Counted from the stretch's first letter, positions 1 through 10,811 are shown. The stretch is DNA of 64,000 nucleotides from Papilionanthe hookeriana x Papilionanthe teres (GCA_022702705.1 CM040428.1:111618022-111682021); one strand, 5' to 3'. Translations and numbers: made by a program. Notes: generated by a model from the letters alone, not told the origin.

Positions 1-229
1 AAATGATTAAACTTTAATTAAATAATTGATTAAATTTGGAAGAATAATAAAATTGGAATTATTAAAATAGGGATATTATTAGGAAGAGATTTATTCTTTA
101 ATTTAAAAAATCCCTAAATTAATCATTTCATTAATGTTTAATTCTTAATTAAAATGATGATTCAAATTTAAAACATTGAAAGACTTAATCATTAAACTAA
201 AATTAAATAATTGAACTCTTTAATTAAAA

Positions 230-578
230 TTAAAATGAATAAAATTAAATTAAATTAAATTAAAAATTAAATTAAATTAAATTAAATCAAATTAAAAATT
301 AAATTAAAAATTAAATCAAATTAAAAATTAAATTAAAAGATTAAATTAAATTAAGAATTAAATTAAATTAAATTAAATTAAAAATTAAATTAAATTAAAT
401 AAATTAAATTAAATTAAATTAAATTAAATCAAATTAAATTAAAAATTAAATTAAATCAAATTAATTTAATGTAACATCAAACCAAACTAAATTGAATTAA
501 ATTAAATCAAATTAAAAATTAAATTAAAAAAAATTAAATTAAATTAAGTTAAATTAAATTAAATTAAATTAAATATAA
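230..578. repeat. ATTAA/TTAAA pentamer-like AT tract in LTR
   Basis: Degenerate runs of AAATT/ATTAA with interruptions such as AAATCAAATT. The same tract recurs at the equivalent position in each LTR copy (29436-29755, and reverse-complemented at 32535-32725 and 50538-50705). Confidence 0.85.
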
Positions 579-2274
579 AGACATGAAGAATTCAAAAATA
601 AATCTAAGATAACTTGAACACTATTCCAAACTTAAATCATCAATTTGAACTTAAATTTGAATCACAAATCATTAAATATCATTTTGCCCTTAGAAGCTTT
701 AATTATCATAACTCCTAAATGGAGTATCAAGTGAAATGTTACTTCACTTATAGGACATTCAAATATCCTAGTTCATTCGAGCGAGGTTAACAAAACTTGA
801 AAATCTCGGACGATCGATTCATTTACATAATTAAATTCTCTTGGACTTAAAACAATCCTAGAAATATTGAAAAGATGTTTAAGATTCTTCTTAAGCACTT
901 CCTCAATATGATAGGATATTTATAAGAACAATTGAACTTAATTGTTCTTTGATGAAGAAAATCGTCTTCAAACTAAAAACACAAGGAACCTAGACGTCAT
1001 AGGAAATGACTAGCTATAGGATTAGGAATTTGGTAGAAAACCCTAACCCTTACCTTAGCTTTACCTAGGAACTTGCTTAAATATTCTAACCGTGTTTTAA
1101 GTGCGGCTTGGGATGACGGGAAGACCCTCCGAGTACGCTTTTATTTTATTGCGATTTACTTTACGGTAATTTATTTAATCACATCGCACTTATTTTTCTT
1201 GCATGATAAAACAATCGTTGCATGAAAACCCACACCTTTAGGACTGAAACCAAAACCGAAACCCATAACTAAATTAAAAGACACTACAAGATAAAATTCA
1301 CCTCCACAACATTTCAAAATATAAGACAACTCAAAATTTAATCACAAACGGAACAACAAAACTACAACTACAACTAAATTAAAACGTCTCATTGAATGAT
1401 CGGGAATACCTCGGATGATGTAACCCACGTGTTGCTAACGGGATTTCCCACGGTCTAAATGAAAGTGCGGAACTCATTTAGTTGAGTTTAAGAAATTCAT
1501 CCGGACTAAGTGAATTCGATGAAAATAACGGTGCTGGGATGACAGAACCGTGGGATCTTAATCGGTTCTGTTTAATCAACTTTAAGATTTGTTTTAATTA
1601 AAACATAAAAAACACTTGGAAATTAAGACTTCTCTAAACCAAAACACTTTTCTCATCTCCTGATTTATGATTTCTAAAACTAAACCTCTGCAACAACAAG
1701 GAGCTCGGAGCATGGTGGGCAGCACGGCCATCGTCGTCAGCAAAACTGAAATCTACATCAGCAAAACTTTCCTAGAATTAAATAACCAAGCCATAGGATT
1801 TCGAGGTAGTTTGCCTAGTGCAACATAAATCCTCAACTCTTCGTTAGGTATTTGCATTGCAAATTAAGCCCTAACCGGTCTTAGGATTCCGAGGTAGTCG
1901 TCCGATACGACATAAACCCTCATATCTTCCGAGTTATTGGTATGATTTTATCATACTAATATAAGCCCTAATTAATTAAAATTGGCAAGATCAAAACATT
2001 AAATAAACATTAGGACTTTCCTAAATCCAAGCCAAACAATAGGATAGTCGGGAGATTACCGAAGTTCGCTTCGAATATGTAATTTCTCCTATTTTTCTTC
2101 CTTTGAATTCCCAAAATAAAATGTTCCAAACTTGATCCATTCCCTATTGAGATTCAAAAAAAAAAAAAAAAATCAATTATTTGAAAACTTAAACTTTGAA
2201 ATTCTTGAGAGCAGAATTATTGATTATTATCGAGAGTTTTCTTAGGTGATTCCCGTCACTTAAGATGTAATTAA

Positions 2275-2296
2275 CTATAGGGGCTTGCCCTTATAG
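2275..2296 (+). other. Conserved LTR hairpin
   Basis: CTATAGGGGC-TT-GCCCTTATAG can fold into a stem with a bulged G. It is kept in all four LTR copies that cover this part (here, 31456-31477, 48669-48690, 61705-61726). Function unknown. Confidence 0.5.
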
Positions 2297-2680
2297 GGAA
2301 TTTTAAAGAACCCAGATAATATAAACCCTGCTTAATTCATTTATATTAAGCAGGGGAACTTGTCGGCTTATAAAATTGGTTCGTAGACCAAACGGACGTC
2401 ACAAATCTTCTAGTTTATTTAATCGAGCCCCATCATCAAGCAGTGTGTCTATTCTCCGGGATAGATATACAGTTTGTGGTGCGGTGCTCGTTTATATAAA
2501 CTTTTCGGGATGTGAGATCAGTTTGATTTCATATCTTAAAATTTTCAAATTTAAAATTATTTTCGAAATAAAATACTACTTTTCAAATTATTTATTTAAA
2601 TTAAATTAAAAATTCGCCGACAATTTCTGTAGGCGACCTCTTTTCAAAAATACAACACTCAACCTAAAAATATGCCGACA

Positions 2681-3800
2681 GTCGTTCTCCCTGGCAATTC
2701 ACTAGCTGGTAGGAGCCTCCTGAGTAGACTGCCTCAACCACAAATGACCCTTCCCAAGTGGGTTCAAATTTTCCTCCTATCTTCCGGTGTGCAAGGATAG
2801 GTCTCTTGAGAACGAGATCTAAGTCACCAACTTTGAAGGTTCTTGGGCGGACCGATCCGTCATGGGCTCGAACCATCTTGGCTTGGTATAGTTCTAAATT
2901 CTGCCAGCGCTTGTAAGTCTTTTCCTTCCGGGCTTTCCAATTCCTCTAGTCGTAATTTGGCATTCTCTTCTGTCGTGATTTTTTTTGCAACCGCAATTCG
3001 AGTGAAGGAAGGCCGGACCTCTAAGGGTAACATCGCCTCGGACCCATACACCGGAGCGTAAGGTGTAGCTTGAGTAGGAGTTCGAAGGTTGTCCGGTAGG
3101 CCCATAAGGCTTCTAATAACTTCTCGTGCCAATTTCTCTTATTATCGTCCAAAGTTTTCTTTAAAGTTTGAACGAGAGTTTTATTAAAAGCCTCAGCCAG
3201 GCCATTTGCTCTTGGGTAGTAAATTGTTGAATACCACCAGTCGATTTCGTGTCTCCTGACAAAATTGTTGATTTGCGTGCTTCTGAATGCTGACCCATTA
3301 TCTGAGATGATCCTGCGTGGCACTCCGAAACGGTAGACAACTTGGTTCTTGAAAAACTATAGCACGTGGTGTGCTTTGACTTCTCTGAGTGGGACTGCCT
3401 CTGCTTACTTGGAAAAGTAATCTGTAGCTGCAAGAATGAAGCGATGTCCATTTGAAGATGGTGGTTCTATTGGACCCACTATATCTGTGCCCCAACATTC
3501 AATTGGCCACGACGCAATTGTCGGATGTAGCACATTTGGAGGTTGGTGTAGAACCACTCCGTGCACTTGGCATTGGCAGCTCTTGGTGATTTTCATGCAG
3601 TCGGACATCATCGAGGGCCAGTAGTACCCTAGTCTTTTAATTTTCATTTTCATCTTCGGACTCGATCGGTGAGCGCCACGGAGTCCCGAATGCACCTCTT
3701 TAACAATTTCACGGGCCTCGGACTCGCTTAGGCACCTTAGCCACATTTGATCGAAAGACCTTCCGTATAACGTGTTATTTATTAATGCGTAGGACGAGTT
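2681..3800 (-). pseudogene. Integrase of Tat copy 1 (broken)
   Basis: Pieces of a Ty3/gypsy integrase in several frames. The N-terminal zinc-binding part contains EVHSGLRGAH followed by CQCQ (HHCC type). The catalytic core shows TDIVGP (first Asp), IISDNGSAF (second Asp) and NGLAEAFNKT (Glu), so the DDE triad is still recognisable in copy 1. The C-terminal part carries the LVLKRPI..KFEPTWEGPF-like chromatin/DNA-binding module. At least three frameshifts separate the pieces, so no full-length protein can be made. It would cut and join the cDNA to host DNA in an active element. The end is immediately followed by an LTR inserted in opposite orientation. Confidence 0.85.
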
Positions 3801-4130
3801 CTTTTCTTGATCCGATGGGCTAACGTCCTATCGTCCGGTAGTTTTCTCCGTTTGCGGGTAGTCATTAATGGCCGTCGCCAATCTTCTCGAGTTTTCTGTC
3901 ACTGCTGCAACTGATTCTTCTTTTTTTTCTGATTTGTGTATTGTATCTATGTCGAGCTGTGATAGGACCTGACGTTCGTGAACCGACACTTCCACTGATT
4001 CATCTTACAAGCAGGCAAATTCTTTTGCGAGGCAGGTTAACGCATCTGCTAAAGCGTTTTCTTTTCTGGGAATTTTGTAGATCGTCACATTTGGAATTTG
4101 TTCCAACAACTGTATGGCATACTGGAAGTA

Positions 4131-4480
4131 TCATTCGAGTCTTGGCTTTAAAATTCTGTACTGTCCGGCGGTCTCTTGGATGATTAACTGCGAATCCCCG
4201 TAGATGTCGATGTTTGTTATCCCCATTTGAATAGTCAATTCCAGTCCTGTTATGAGAGCTTCATATTCTGCTTCGTTATTTGTACACGGCTCTGTTAAGT
4301 GGTAGGAGTCACTTAACATCCCCCGCTCCGGTGTTATAAAGATTAGTCCGATTTCTGCCTTACCGGGCACTATCACTTGTGATTCTTAGTCTTTGTGTGT
4401 TGAAGATGCTCCGTCGAAATATAATTCCCAACGTCGATCATCGGTGGTCTTCTAAGCTCATTATTTGTTCATCCGGCAAG
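4131..4480 (-). pseudogene. Second (archaeal-type) RNase H of Tat copy 1
   Basis: The residues NNEAEYEALITGLELTIQMG and IYGDSQLIIQ match the RNase H fold with its conserved Glu and Asp. It follows a first, degenerate RNase H (4595-4921), giving the dual-RNase-H order known for the Tat/Ogre clade. The N-terminal strand with the first Asp (FDGAS type) lies upstream in a different frame (about 4380-4440). Frameshifted and non-functional. Confidence 0.75.
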
Positions 4481-4594
4481 TCGTCATTGAGAGGAGATTC
4501 TGCCAAGCAAAGGGTGTGCTCGCGAGGAAGTCTGCTAGGACTTGTCCCTTTACGGCATGAAGAGGCACGAAAGTTATATCGAATTGCAATAATA

Positions 4595-4921
4595 TCATCG
4601 ACCACCCGGCAAGTCCGCCGAAAGCGTTGGACGGGTCATCAAGTATTGCAATGGATTAAATTTCGAGATCGAGTTGACTTTATGAGAAAGCATGTAGTGC
4701 CCGAGCTTTTGAGCGGCAAAGATCGTGGCCAAACGGTGCTTTTCAATTGGAGGATACTTTATTTCCGTTGGAAGTAAACGACGGCTTAAGTAGTAAAGAG
4801 CATTTTCTTTACCCTCATCATTGACCTGGGCTAATAGGGCTCCGAGAGAGTCGTCTAAGGTCGCGGTATAAAGTATCAACGGTCTGCCTGAGACTGGGGC
4901 TGCTAAGACAAGAGGTGTCAT
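4595..4921 (-). pseudogene. RT connection / first RNase H, fragment (copy 1)
   Basis: Encodes the segment LVLAAPVSGRPLILYTATLD...ALYYLSRRL...EKHRLATIFAAQKL, typical of the gypsy RNase H that follows RT. The active-site Asp of the usual DASD-type motif is replaced (LYTATLD), as expected for the degenerate first RNase H of Tat elements. At its upstream end the RT palm and thumb are missing: position 4921/4922 joins directly to the protease-RT linker. Comparison with copy 2 indicates a deletion of about 1.15 kb (equivalent to roughly 41,690-42,830). Confidence 0.75.
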
Positions 4922-5325
4922 TTAGACTCGCAAGCAACAACCAAGCAAAATTCAGTATCGTCAACTGTTCCTACTGTGCCGAATCCGAGACCATGCCTTG
5001 AATTGGGTGGACGACCGGAGTTATTCCATAAATTTTCAAAATGTTGTGATTGACCTTTTGTCCATTGTCGGGGTAAGAAACTACGCTGAATTAAATTTTG
5101 GACACAGGGAGAGTACCACTCAAAAGGCAATTCCATTAATTCTGATGAAGTAGCATCTTCAAATTGTACATTATTTTCAATTTTGGAGGAAGGATCACCA
5201 CGGTAGAATTTGATGAGCTTTGCACCGCCGCTACGTACCTCTTTGACCACCATACCCTCGATCTTTTTAGAATGGATCGGGGTCAGGGTCATAGTATGTA
5301 CATAGTGGTTAATCGTCTCGTACAT
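4922..5325 (-). pseudogene. Protease-RT linker fragment (copy 1)
   Basis: Encodes PFEWYSPCVQNLIQRSFLPRQW and HGLGFGTVGTVDDTEFCLVV, found in the same order in copies 2 (42,840-43,228) and 3 (55,980-56,312). In those copies it precedes the RT start. I know of no function beyond linking protease to RT. It ends with an immediate stop at the deletion junction. Confidence 0.65.
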
Positions 5326-5439
5326 CGATTTATATTCCTCGTTCTTTTCATCTTCTAGAGAGATCCTGAATTGCGGCTTCTTCCGACTTATTGTCGCTGC
5401 TTCTTGCTTGATTTCTTTTTCTTCTTCAAAACTGTCTTC

Positions 5440-6394
5440 CTAATCAACATTGATGGCTGGTTTCCTCTGTCCAACTGTCCTAACGTCTCTGCCACGACCT
5501 CGTCCCCGGCCTCGACCTCGGATGCGAGTTGTGGAGAAACCTTCACCATCTCGCTGTAAGGGAGTGGTGAGTGACTGTTGGACTAGAACTTCAGGTTCTT
5601 CATCGTCCCGAAATTCCTTTGCTTCATTTGTTATGGTATCTCTGGAGAAGATTGTTTTCTTCGGAGATGCGTAATAAGCTGCATCTTCATGGATTCCAAT
5701 TTCATGTACGGAGAATGGTCTGTAAGTCACCTTTGATGCACTGTTCCCCTCCATCGTAGTATTTGATGCACTGATGTAGAGATGATGGTACCATCCGGTT
5801 TTCATGTATCCATGGTCGGCCCAGTAGAGCGTTGAATGATGTTTCTGAATCAATTATGTGAAATTTTGCGGTTGTCTTTGCTAAGTCACCGGTCTTCATT
5901 AGCAGTGTTATTGATCCGAGGGCTCTTTCTCCTTTACGGTTGAATCCTCTTAATAACATTTTGTCCGCTTCGAGCTCGCGAGCATCAATTTCCAAGTATG
6001 CTAGCGTTCAAAGATTCATTATATTGATTGATGCTCCTGGATCCACCAATACTCTGGAGAGTGTAAACTTCCCAATTGTAACTGAAATGTACAACGGTCG
6101 GTTGTGGTCTGTCGTCCCAAGTAGTAGGTCATTGTCCGCGAAGGTAACACCTCGTCGTTCCTTTAACGAGCAAACCTCATCTAAGGAATCTCCGGTCATT
6201 TGAGCTAAGCAAATTTCCGGATCAAGTAAGGCCTCGATCGAGCTTCTCTCATCTCCTTTGATAAGATGAGAGCATCGTAGATGCTCAGTTTGGCTGGTAG
6301 TTTCCTAAGATGGGCTAGCACATTGTAGTCCACTTTATTTTCATGTGTCCCGTTTTCTTCCCGAATGGGTATTTCTTCTGCAGGGGTTGGTTCT
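5440..6394 (-). pseudogene. Aspartic protease and gag end of Tat copy 1
   Basis: The retropepsin-like motif VLVDPGASINIMNL (catalytic Asp in DPGAS) lies near 6030 and is followed by the flap/C-terminal part ending ALLGRPWIHENRM...LHQCIKYY, typical of plant gypsy proteases. Downstream (5487-5524) is an Arg-Gly repeat box. Upstream, about 6200-6394 encodes the gag-protease linker (LSIYDALILS-like), cut by the Athila 5' LTR at 6395. Frameshifts separate 6008-6199, 5702-5995 and 5440-5853. Confidence 0.8.
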
Positions 6395-6820
6395 TGATTG
6401 CTGAAAAATTTATTAAGAAATTCATACCTATTTTTGATGAAATTGCACTTTAAAGAAGGGTATTTTCTTTATTTTGTTGCAGGAATGAAGAATTTAGGTG
6501 ATAAAAGCAAAAATCATAAAAAGGAGCGAATTTGGAGCAAAATCATGCAATTTCGGCTGAGTCGCCGACGGCAGAGATCGAGGCCGCCGACGGCGAGGTT
6601 ACAAGAAGAAAATTCGAAGAATTTATAAGCTGTCTCGGCCGGCTGAACGAGCCCGAGCCCGTCGACGGCGAGCTAGAGCGGTTTGAAGATCTTCTAGAAG
6701 CCTCGCCAATGCCGAGGTAGTTCGTCGCCGACGGCGAGAGTAGTTCAAATGGCACGGATACATTGAACTCTGGACACTTTTTGAAGAGATGCTTACACAC
6801 CTCTTGGACCTTTGCTTACC

Positions 6821-6835
6821 TCCTATATATAGAGG
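6821..6835 (+). promoter_or_regulatory. TATA box, first (duplicated) promoter unit
   Basis: TCCTATATATAGAGG, the same context as the boxes at 7101-7114 and 19229-19244. An extra C interrupts the CCTCTATATATAGAGG palindrome here. Confidence 0.6.
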
Positions 6836-7100
6836 CCGAAATTCGATCTACAGTGTGTTACGAGATCGAGTTGCCGACGGCGAGGTTACAAGAAGAAAAT
6901 TCCCGAAGAATTTATAACGCTCGCCGACAAGAAACCCGAGCCCACCGAGCGCCGAGCTAGAGCGGTTCGAAGATCTTCTGAAGCCTCGCCGACAGCCGAG
7001 GTAGTTCGTCGCCGACGGCGAGGTAGTTCAAATGGCACGGATACATCGAACCCGGACACTTTTCGAAGAGATGCTTACACACCTCTTGGACCTTTGCTTA

Positions 7101-7116
7101 CCTCTATATATAGAGG
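7101..7116 (+). promoter_or_regulatory. TATA box, second promoter unit of 5' LTR
   Basis: CCTCTATATATAGAGG, a perfect 16-bp palindrome containing a canonical TATA box. Transcription would start about 30 bp downstream. The equivalent site in the 3' LTR is identical. Confidence 0.65.
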
Positions 7117-8202
7117 CCGAAATTCAGTCTCTAGTGTGTTATTTTTTGTGCAGTTGTGTGTCTTTAGTGAGTCTTTAGTAAGTTTAGTGAGTTTAGAGAG
7201 TAATTAGTGAGTCGTGCTGTACTGGAAGGAAGAGTCAAAGGTTACTAGGAGTCTGTTTGGGGATAAATCGAGATAAGTATTTGTATTTATTGTTTTTAAC
7301 TTTAAATGAAATCCATGCTTAGTTTAGTTCCCATGCATTTTGAGTAGTTTATTAGTCTTTCTCCTTGTTTATGAAATTAAGTGACTTGATGAAATTAAAA
7401 TAGAGATACTTATATATATTAATAAATTGTGATAATTTTTACTTAAAACTTAATTTACTTTCAAACCGGCCATTTGATTTGTTAAAATATGTTGATTATC
7501 ATCTATAGTAAAAATTACATCTCGATATTCGGGGAATTCAAAAGCCTTTGAAGGAGGGTGCAAATAAATAGGGAAATAATATCACTCGGGCGTAGAATTG
7601 AGCATTTTAGTGTGACGGACTAAAATATTCAATTCGGTCCTATTGTTTGAGAGCTGAAGTGTAGATGTTAGCCCTCAGGCGAGGGGAACGTGGGAGCTCT
7701 GAAGTGGCAATCGGCATCCTCCCGTACCTAGCCGCAGATTCGGTAATCAAACATAGGATTAGTCAATATTCTTTACACTGGACCAAAGGGTAAAGAATAG
7801 GAATGCTCCTATTTGTCACAATACCTTAAAATTATCTATTTAAATTCATCAATCACTTAAATTTCTAAACAAGGGGAAAGACACTTTTTCTGAATAGTAA
7901 AGACTTATTTAGCAATTAGTTTAATTTCCGCATTTTTCAATACGTATTAATTTCCTACTTAGTTAAGTTACATAATTAAAATACTCAGGCTTATTTTATT
8001 GCGCTCAAATTTAGAATTCCAAATTTTCGTATACTATTTTAAAAATTATTATTATTATTTTAAATTAGTTGTTATTTAATTTTCTCTTTCCCCGTGGGAT
8101 CGATAACCAGACTCCACTAGTAGCCCCGTATTACTTGATAAGATACGTATACTTGCGTAGCATCCACAACATAAACAATTACAATTCTATACATATAAAT
8201 AG

Positions 8203-8230
8203 CGGGGTCAAGTTTTTGGCGTCGTTGCAA
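8203..8230 (+). other. PBS-like relic inside the Athila LTR end
   Basis: GGGTCAAGTTTTTGGCGTCGTTGC lies about 60 bp before the LTR end and repeats the true LTR/PBS junction (8262-8287). The same relic is in the 3' LTR (20316-20338). It suggests the LTR once ended near 8208 and later absorbed the old PBS. Confidence 0.6.
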
Positions 8231-8273
8231 TTAAATTAAAAATATCATAATAAAAAATTGTGGGTCAAGTTTT

Positions 8274-8291
8274 TGGCGCCGTTGCCGGGGA
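8274..8291 (+). other. Primer binding site, tRNA-Asp type
   Basis: TGGCGCCGTTGCCGGGGA, complementary to the 3' end of plant tRNA-Asp and the standard Athila PBS. It starts 6 nt after the LTR end. Confidence 0.93.
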
Positions 8292-8370
8292 GAGTAAGAA
8301 AAATTTACTAAAGTAACGGACTATTTTAAAATAATCATAATAAATAAATTAATATCTATTTTGAAATTGT

Positions 8371-9675
8371 ATGCGCAAATTTGGAAACAAAAATTTAATA
8401 CCTTACAATTCTGAATTAGAGCGTACAGTTAAAAGAATTAGAAAACAAAAGAAACAAATTATAAATTTAACACAAATGGTAAATATTCCTGAAATTCAAA
8501 ATATGAACCAACAAAGATCATTAAGAGATTATGCCAACCCTATATCAGATGAAATTCATTTAACTATTCAAAACCCTGATGTAGCTGCTAATTCATTTGA
8601 ACTTAAACCTACAATTATCCAAATGGTACAAAACAATCAATTTAGTGGTTCACCTACTGAAGATCCTAACTTACATCTTGCTAGTTTTCTAGAACTTTGT
8701 GCTACTTTTAAATATCAAGGAGTATCTGACGATGCTATAAGACTTAGACTTTTTCCTTTTTCATTAAGGGATAAAGCTAAAATGTGGTTGAATTCGTTAG
8801 CACTCGGATCTATTAAAACTTGGGGAGAATTATCACAAAAATTTCTATCCAAATATTTTCCACCATCTAAAACTCGCTAAGTTTAGAAATGATATAACTT
8901 CTTTTTGTCGCTTAGATGGAGAATCAATATATGAAGCTTGGGAGAGATTTAAGGAACTTCTTAGGAAATGCCCACATCATGCGCTACCGTATTGGCCGAT
9001 TATTCAAACTTTTTATAATGGATTAGTAGGATCCTTAAGATCAATCATCGATGCCGTCATCGTGAGGTTCATTAATGTCTAAACCATTTGATGAAGCTTA
9101 TGCACTAATCGAAGAAATGGCAACAAATAATTTCCAATGGCCTCGTCGATAGAGTAAATCCGAAAAAGATAGCCGCATTCATGAAAACGATGCAATATCT
9201 ATGTTAGCTTCTCAAATTGCTGTTATATCTAAGAAATTAGATCATTTTGGAATGAACTACTCTCCTACTTTAGAAGAAAACTCATCTGGACAAATCATAA
9301 AATCTCAAACTAATTATGAAACTTTAAATGCTATTAATAATAGAACTAATAACCCTTATTCAAACTATTATAATCCCGAGTTGGAAAACTCATCCAAATT
9401 TTAATTGGAATAACACATCTAATCAACAATGGATGAATCAACCTAATCAAGCAAATCCAAACTATAAACCTAATTACCCACCCGGATTTAATAACAATAA
9501 CCCTCAATTCAAGGATAAGAAATTATCCATGGATGAATTAATTTTGAATATGGGTCATCAGCTACAAAATCAAGGAAATCAACTACAAATTCAAGGAAAT
9601 CAATTACAAATTCAAGGAACATCTATTAAAAATATCGAAACTCAACTCGGACATATTGCTACTCGCGCTAAATAA
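8371..9675 (+). pseudogene. gag: Athila gag (frameshifted)
   Basis: The first open stretch (8371-8880, 169 codons) carries the retrotransposon gag domain: SLRDYANP near residue 50, FELKPTIIQMVQ, then LRLFPFSLRDKAKMWLNSL and WGELSQKFLSKYFP. The family continues after FPPSK in another frame (FCRLDGESIYEAWERFKELL) because of an extra C near 8875. Later parts are YALIEEMATNNFQW, an Asn/Gln-rich stretch and a repeat of QGNQLQIQ heptads (9560-9630) that could form a coiled coil. No zinc knuckle is visible. Gag would form the cytoplasmic particle that packages element RNA. At least three frame changes and an in-frame stop near 9150 disable it. The start at 8371 is the first ATG after the PBS that enters the domain. 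Confidence 0.85.
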
Positions 9676-9704
9676 TAGAATACACTGAACTTTTCCTAAG
9701 TAAT

Positions 9705-10811
9705 GTGGAAATAAATCCTAAAGATCAAGGAAAAGAACAAATTAAAGCAATACAACTAAGGAGTGGAAAAGAATTAGAACCTCAAATTCAAAAAGAACTT
9801 GAAAGCCAAAAAGAGGAAGTGAAAACAATTCAACAAGATTCAAACTTGGAACATCCTTTAATACCTATGAAAATTTCTGTTGAAAAACCTCCACCACCAT
9901 TTCCTCAACGACTAGCTCAACATAAAAAAGATAAACAAATTGCTAAATTCCTTGAAATATTAAAGAAATTAACAATCAATATACCTTTTTTGAAGCTTTA
10001 GATCAGATGCCAAATTATGTAAAATTTATGAAAGATATTCTAAATAAGAAAAGAAAATTCACTGATAATAAAACAGTCGCACTTAGTGAAGAGTGTAGTG
10101 CTATTATTTAGAAAAAGCTTCCTGAAAAATTGAAAGATCCCGGTAGTTTCACTATACCTCGCGTTATAGGAGAAAAATTTTATGGAAAAGCTTTGTGTGA
10201 CTTAGGAGCAAGCATCAATCTAATGCCTCTATCGATTTTTAAGAGATTAGGATTAGGAAAAATTACACCTACTTCAGTAACCCTTCAATTAGCCGATCGT
10301 TCGGCTACCTATCCTAAGGGAGTTATCGAAGATGTGTTAGTAAAGGTGGATAAATTTATCTTCCCGATAGATTTTATTGTTTTAGATATGGAGGAAGATA
10401 AAGAAATTTCTATCATTTTAGGAAGACCATTTTTAGCTACCGGAAAAGCTATGATCGATGTTCGTAAAGGAGAATTAACTATGAGAGTAAATGACCAAAA
10501 AGTTACATTTAATATTGCAAAATCAATGAAATATCCTCGCGCTAGAAAAAGATGATGAATGTTTTCTGATGGAAATACTTGAATATTTACAACAAGAACA
10601 TTTTAAGGAATATTACGAGGATAAATTAGAAAAAGAAAACACCGAATTAATTGAAGATAATCATGAAGAACTAGATTTTATTCAAGAAAGATTTGAATTT
10701 TTGGATAATACCGAAAATACCGACAAGAATATAGTTCCATCAATTATTAAACCTCCCGAACTTCGAGCTAAAAATATTACCCGATCATTTGAAATATGCT
10801 TATTTAGGTAA
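9705..10811 (+). pseudogene. Athila gag-pol linker and aspartic protease
   Basis: 9705-10001 encodes a charged linker with LRSGKELE and PPPPFPQRL, both usual upstream of Athila proteases. The protease follows at about 10120-10555 with ALCDLGASINLMPLSIF (catalytic Asp, residue 24 of that open stretch) and ILGRPFLATGKAMIDV near its end. A TAG near 10110 interrupts the linker; 10569-10811 carries the Glu-rich protease-RT spacer. The protease would cleave the polyprotein inside the particle. The domain itself is open from 10130 to 10555. Confidence 0.85.

Larger units (their letters stand above)
1..2680 (+). mobile_element. Tat-family LTR, 3' part (U5), truncated by window edge
   Basis: This is the downstream part of the same long LTR seen complete at 24483-31815, in the same orientation. 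It shares the ATTAA-rich tract, the segment around 960-1140 ending in GATGACGGGAAGACCCTCC, the CTATA..TATAG hairpin and the terminal block ending in GCCGACA at 2680. It abuts the integrase end of Tat copy 1, but in inverted orientation to that element, so it is a separate insertion (solo LTR or the 3' LTR of an element lying off-window), not copy 1's own LTR. Its left end and any target-site duplication are outside the window. No gene is supported in it. Confidence 0.85.
2681..6394 (-). mobile_element. Tat-lineage gypsy element copy 1, internal region, truncated
   Basis: Minus-strand polyprotein remnant read from right to left: gag end, protease, RT linker, RNase H connection, second RNase H, integrase. 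It aligns with copy 2 (39450-44300), but the RT core between 4921 and 4922 is missing. The left side is cut by an inverted LTR at 2680; the right side is cut by the Athila 5' LTR at 6395. Its own 5' LTR remnant probably continues at 20377. Lineage call rests on the dual RNase H and the PBS type seen in its sister copies. Confidence 0.85.
6573..7140 (+). repeat. Tandem duplication of the LTR promoter region
   Basis: Two successive ~290-bp units. Both contain GGTTACAAGAAGAAAATTC, the palindrome motifs, GATGCTTACACACCTCTTGG and the TATATATAG box. The 3' LTR has one unit only, so this copy of the 5' LTR gained a unit (or the LTRs come from different insertions). Confidence 0.85.
6395..8267 (+). 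mobile_element. Athila 5' LTR (1,873 bp)
   Basis: Starts TGATTGCTG and ends GGGTCA just before the PBS. It aligns with the 3' LTR at 18809-20376. It is 305 bp longer because of an internal tandem duplication (about 6573-7140) that includes the TATA box. The first ~150 bp are nearly identical to the 3' LTR (about one difference), while about 7500-8000 is strongly diverged. Confidence 0.92.

Noticed and set aside
2376..2609. Open stretch of 77 codons (also at 31556-31783 and 61396-61626 minus), starting MVRRPNG
   Set aside because: Lies in the LTR and is similar only because the LTRs are; the start is lost in copy 2 and no protein-level conservation beyond DNA similarity is visible.
8274..8291. 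tRNA-like match
   Set aside because: Only the 3'-end complement of tRNA-Asp as a primer binding site; no tRNA gene fold is present. The same holds for 48253-48271 and 61345-61363.
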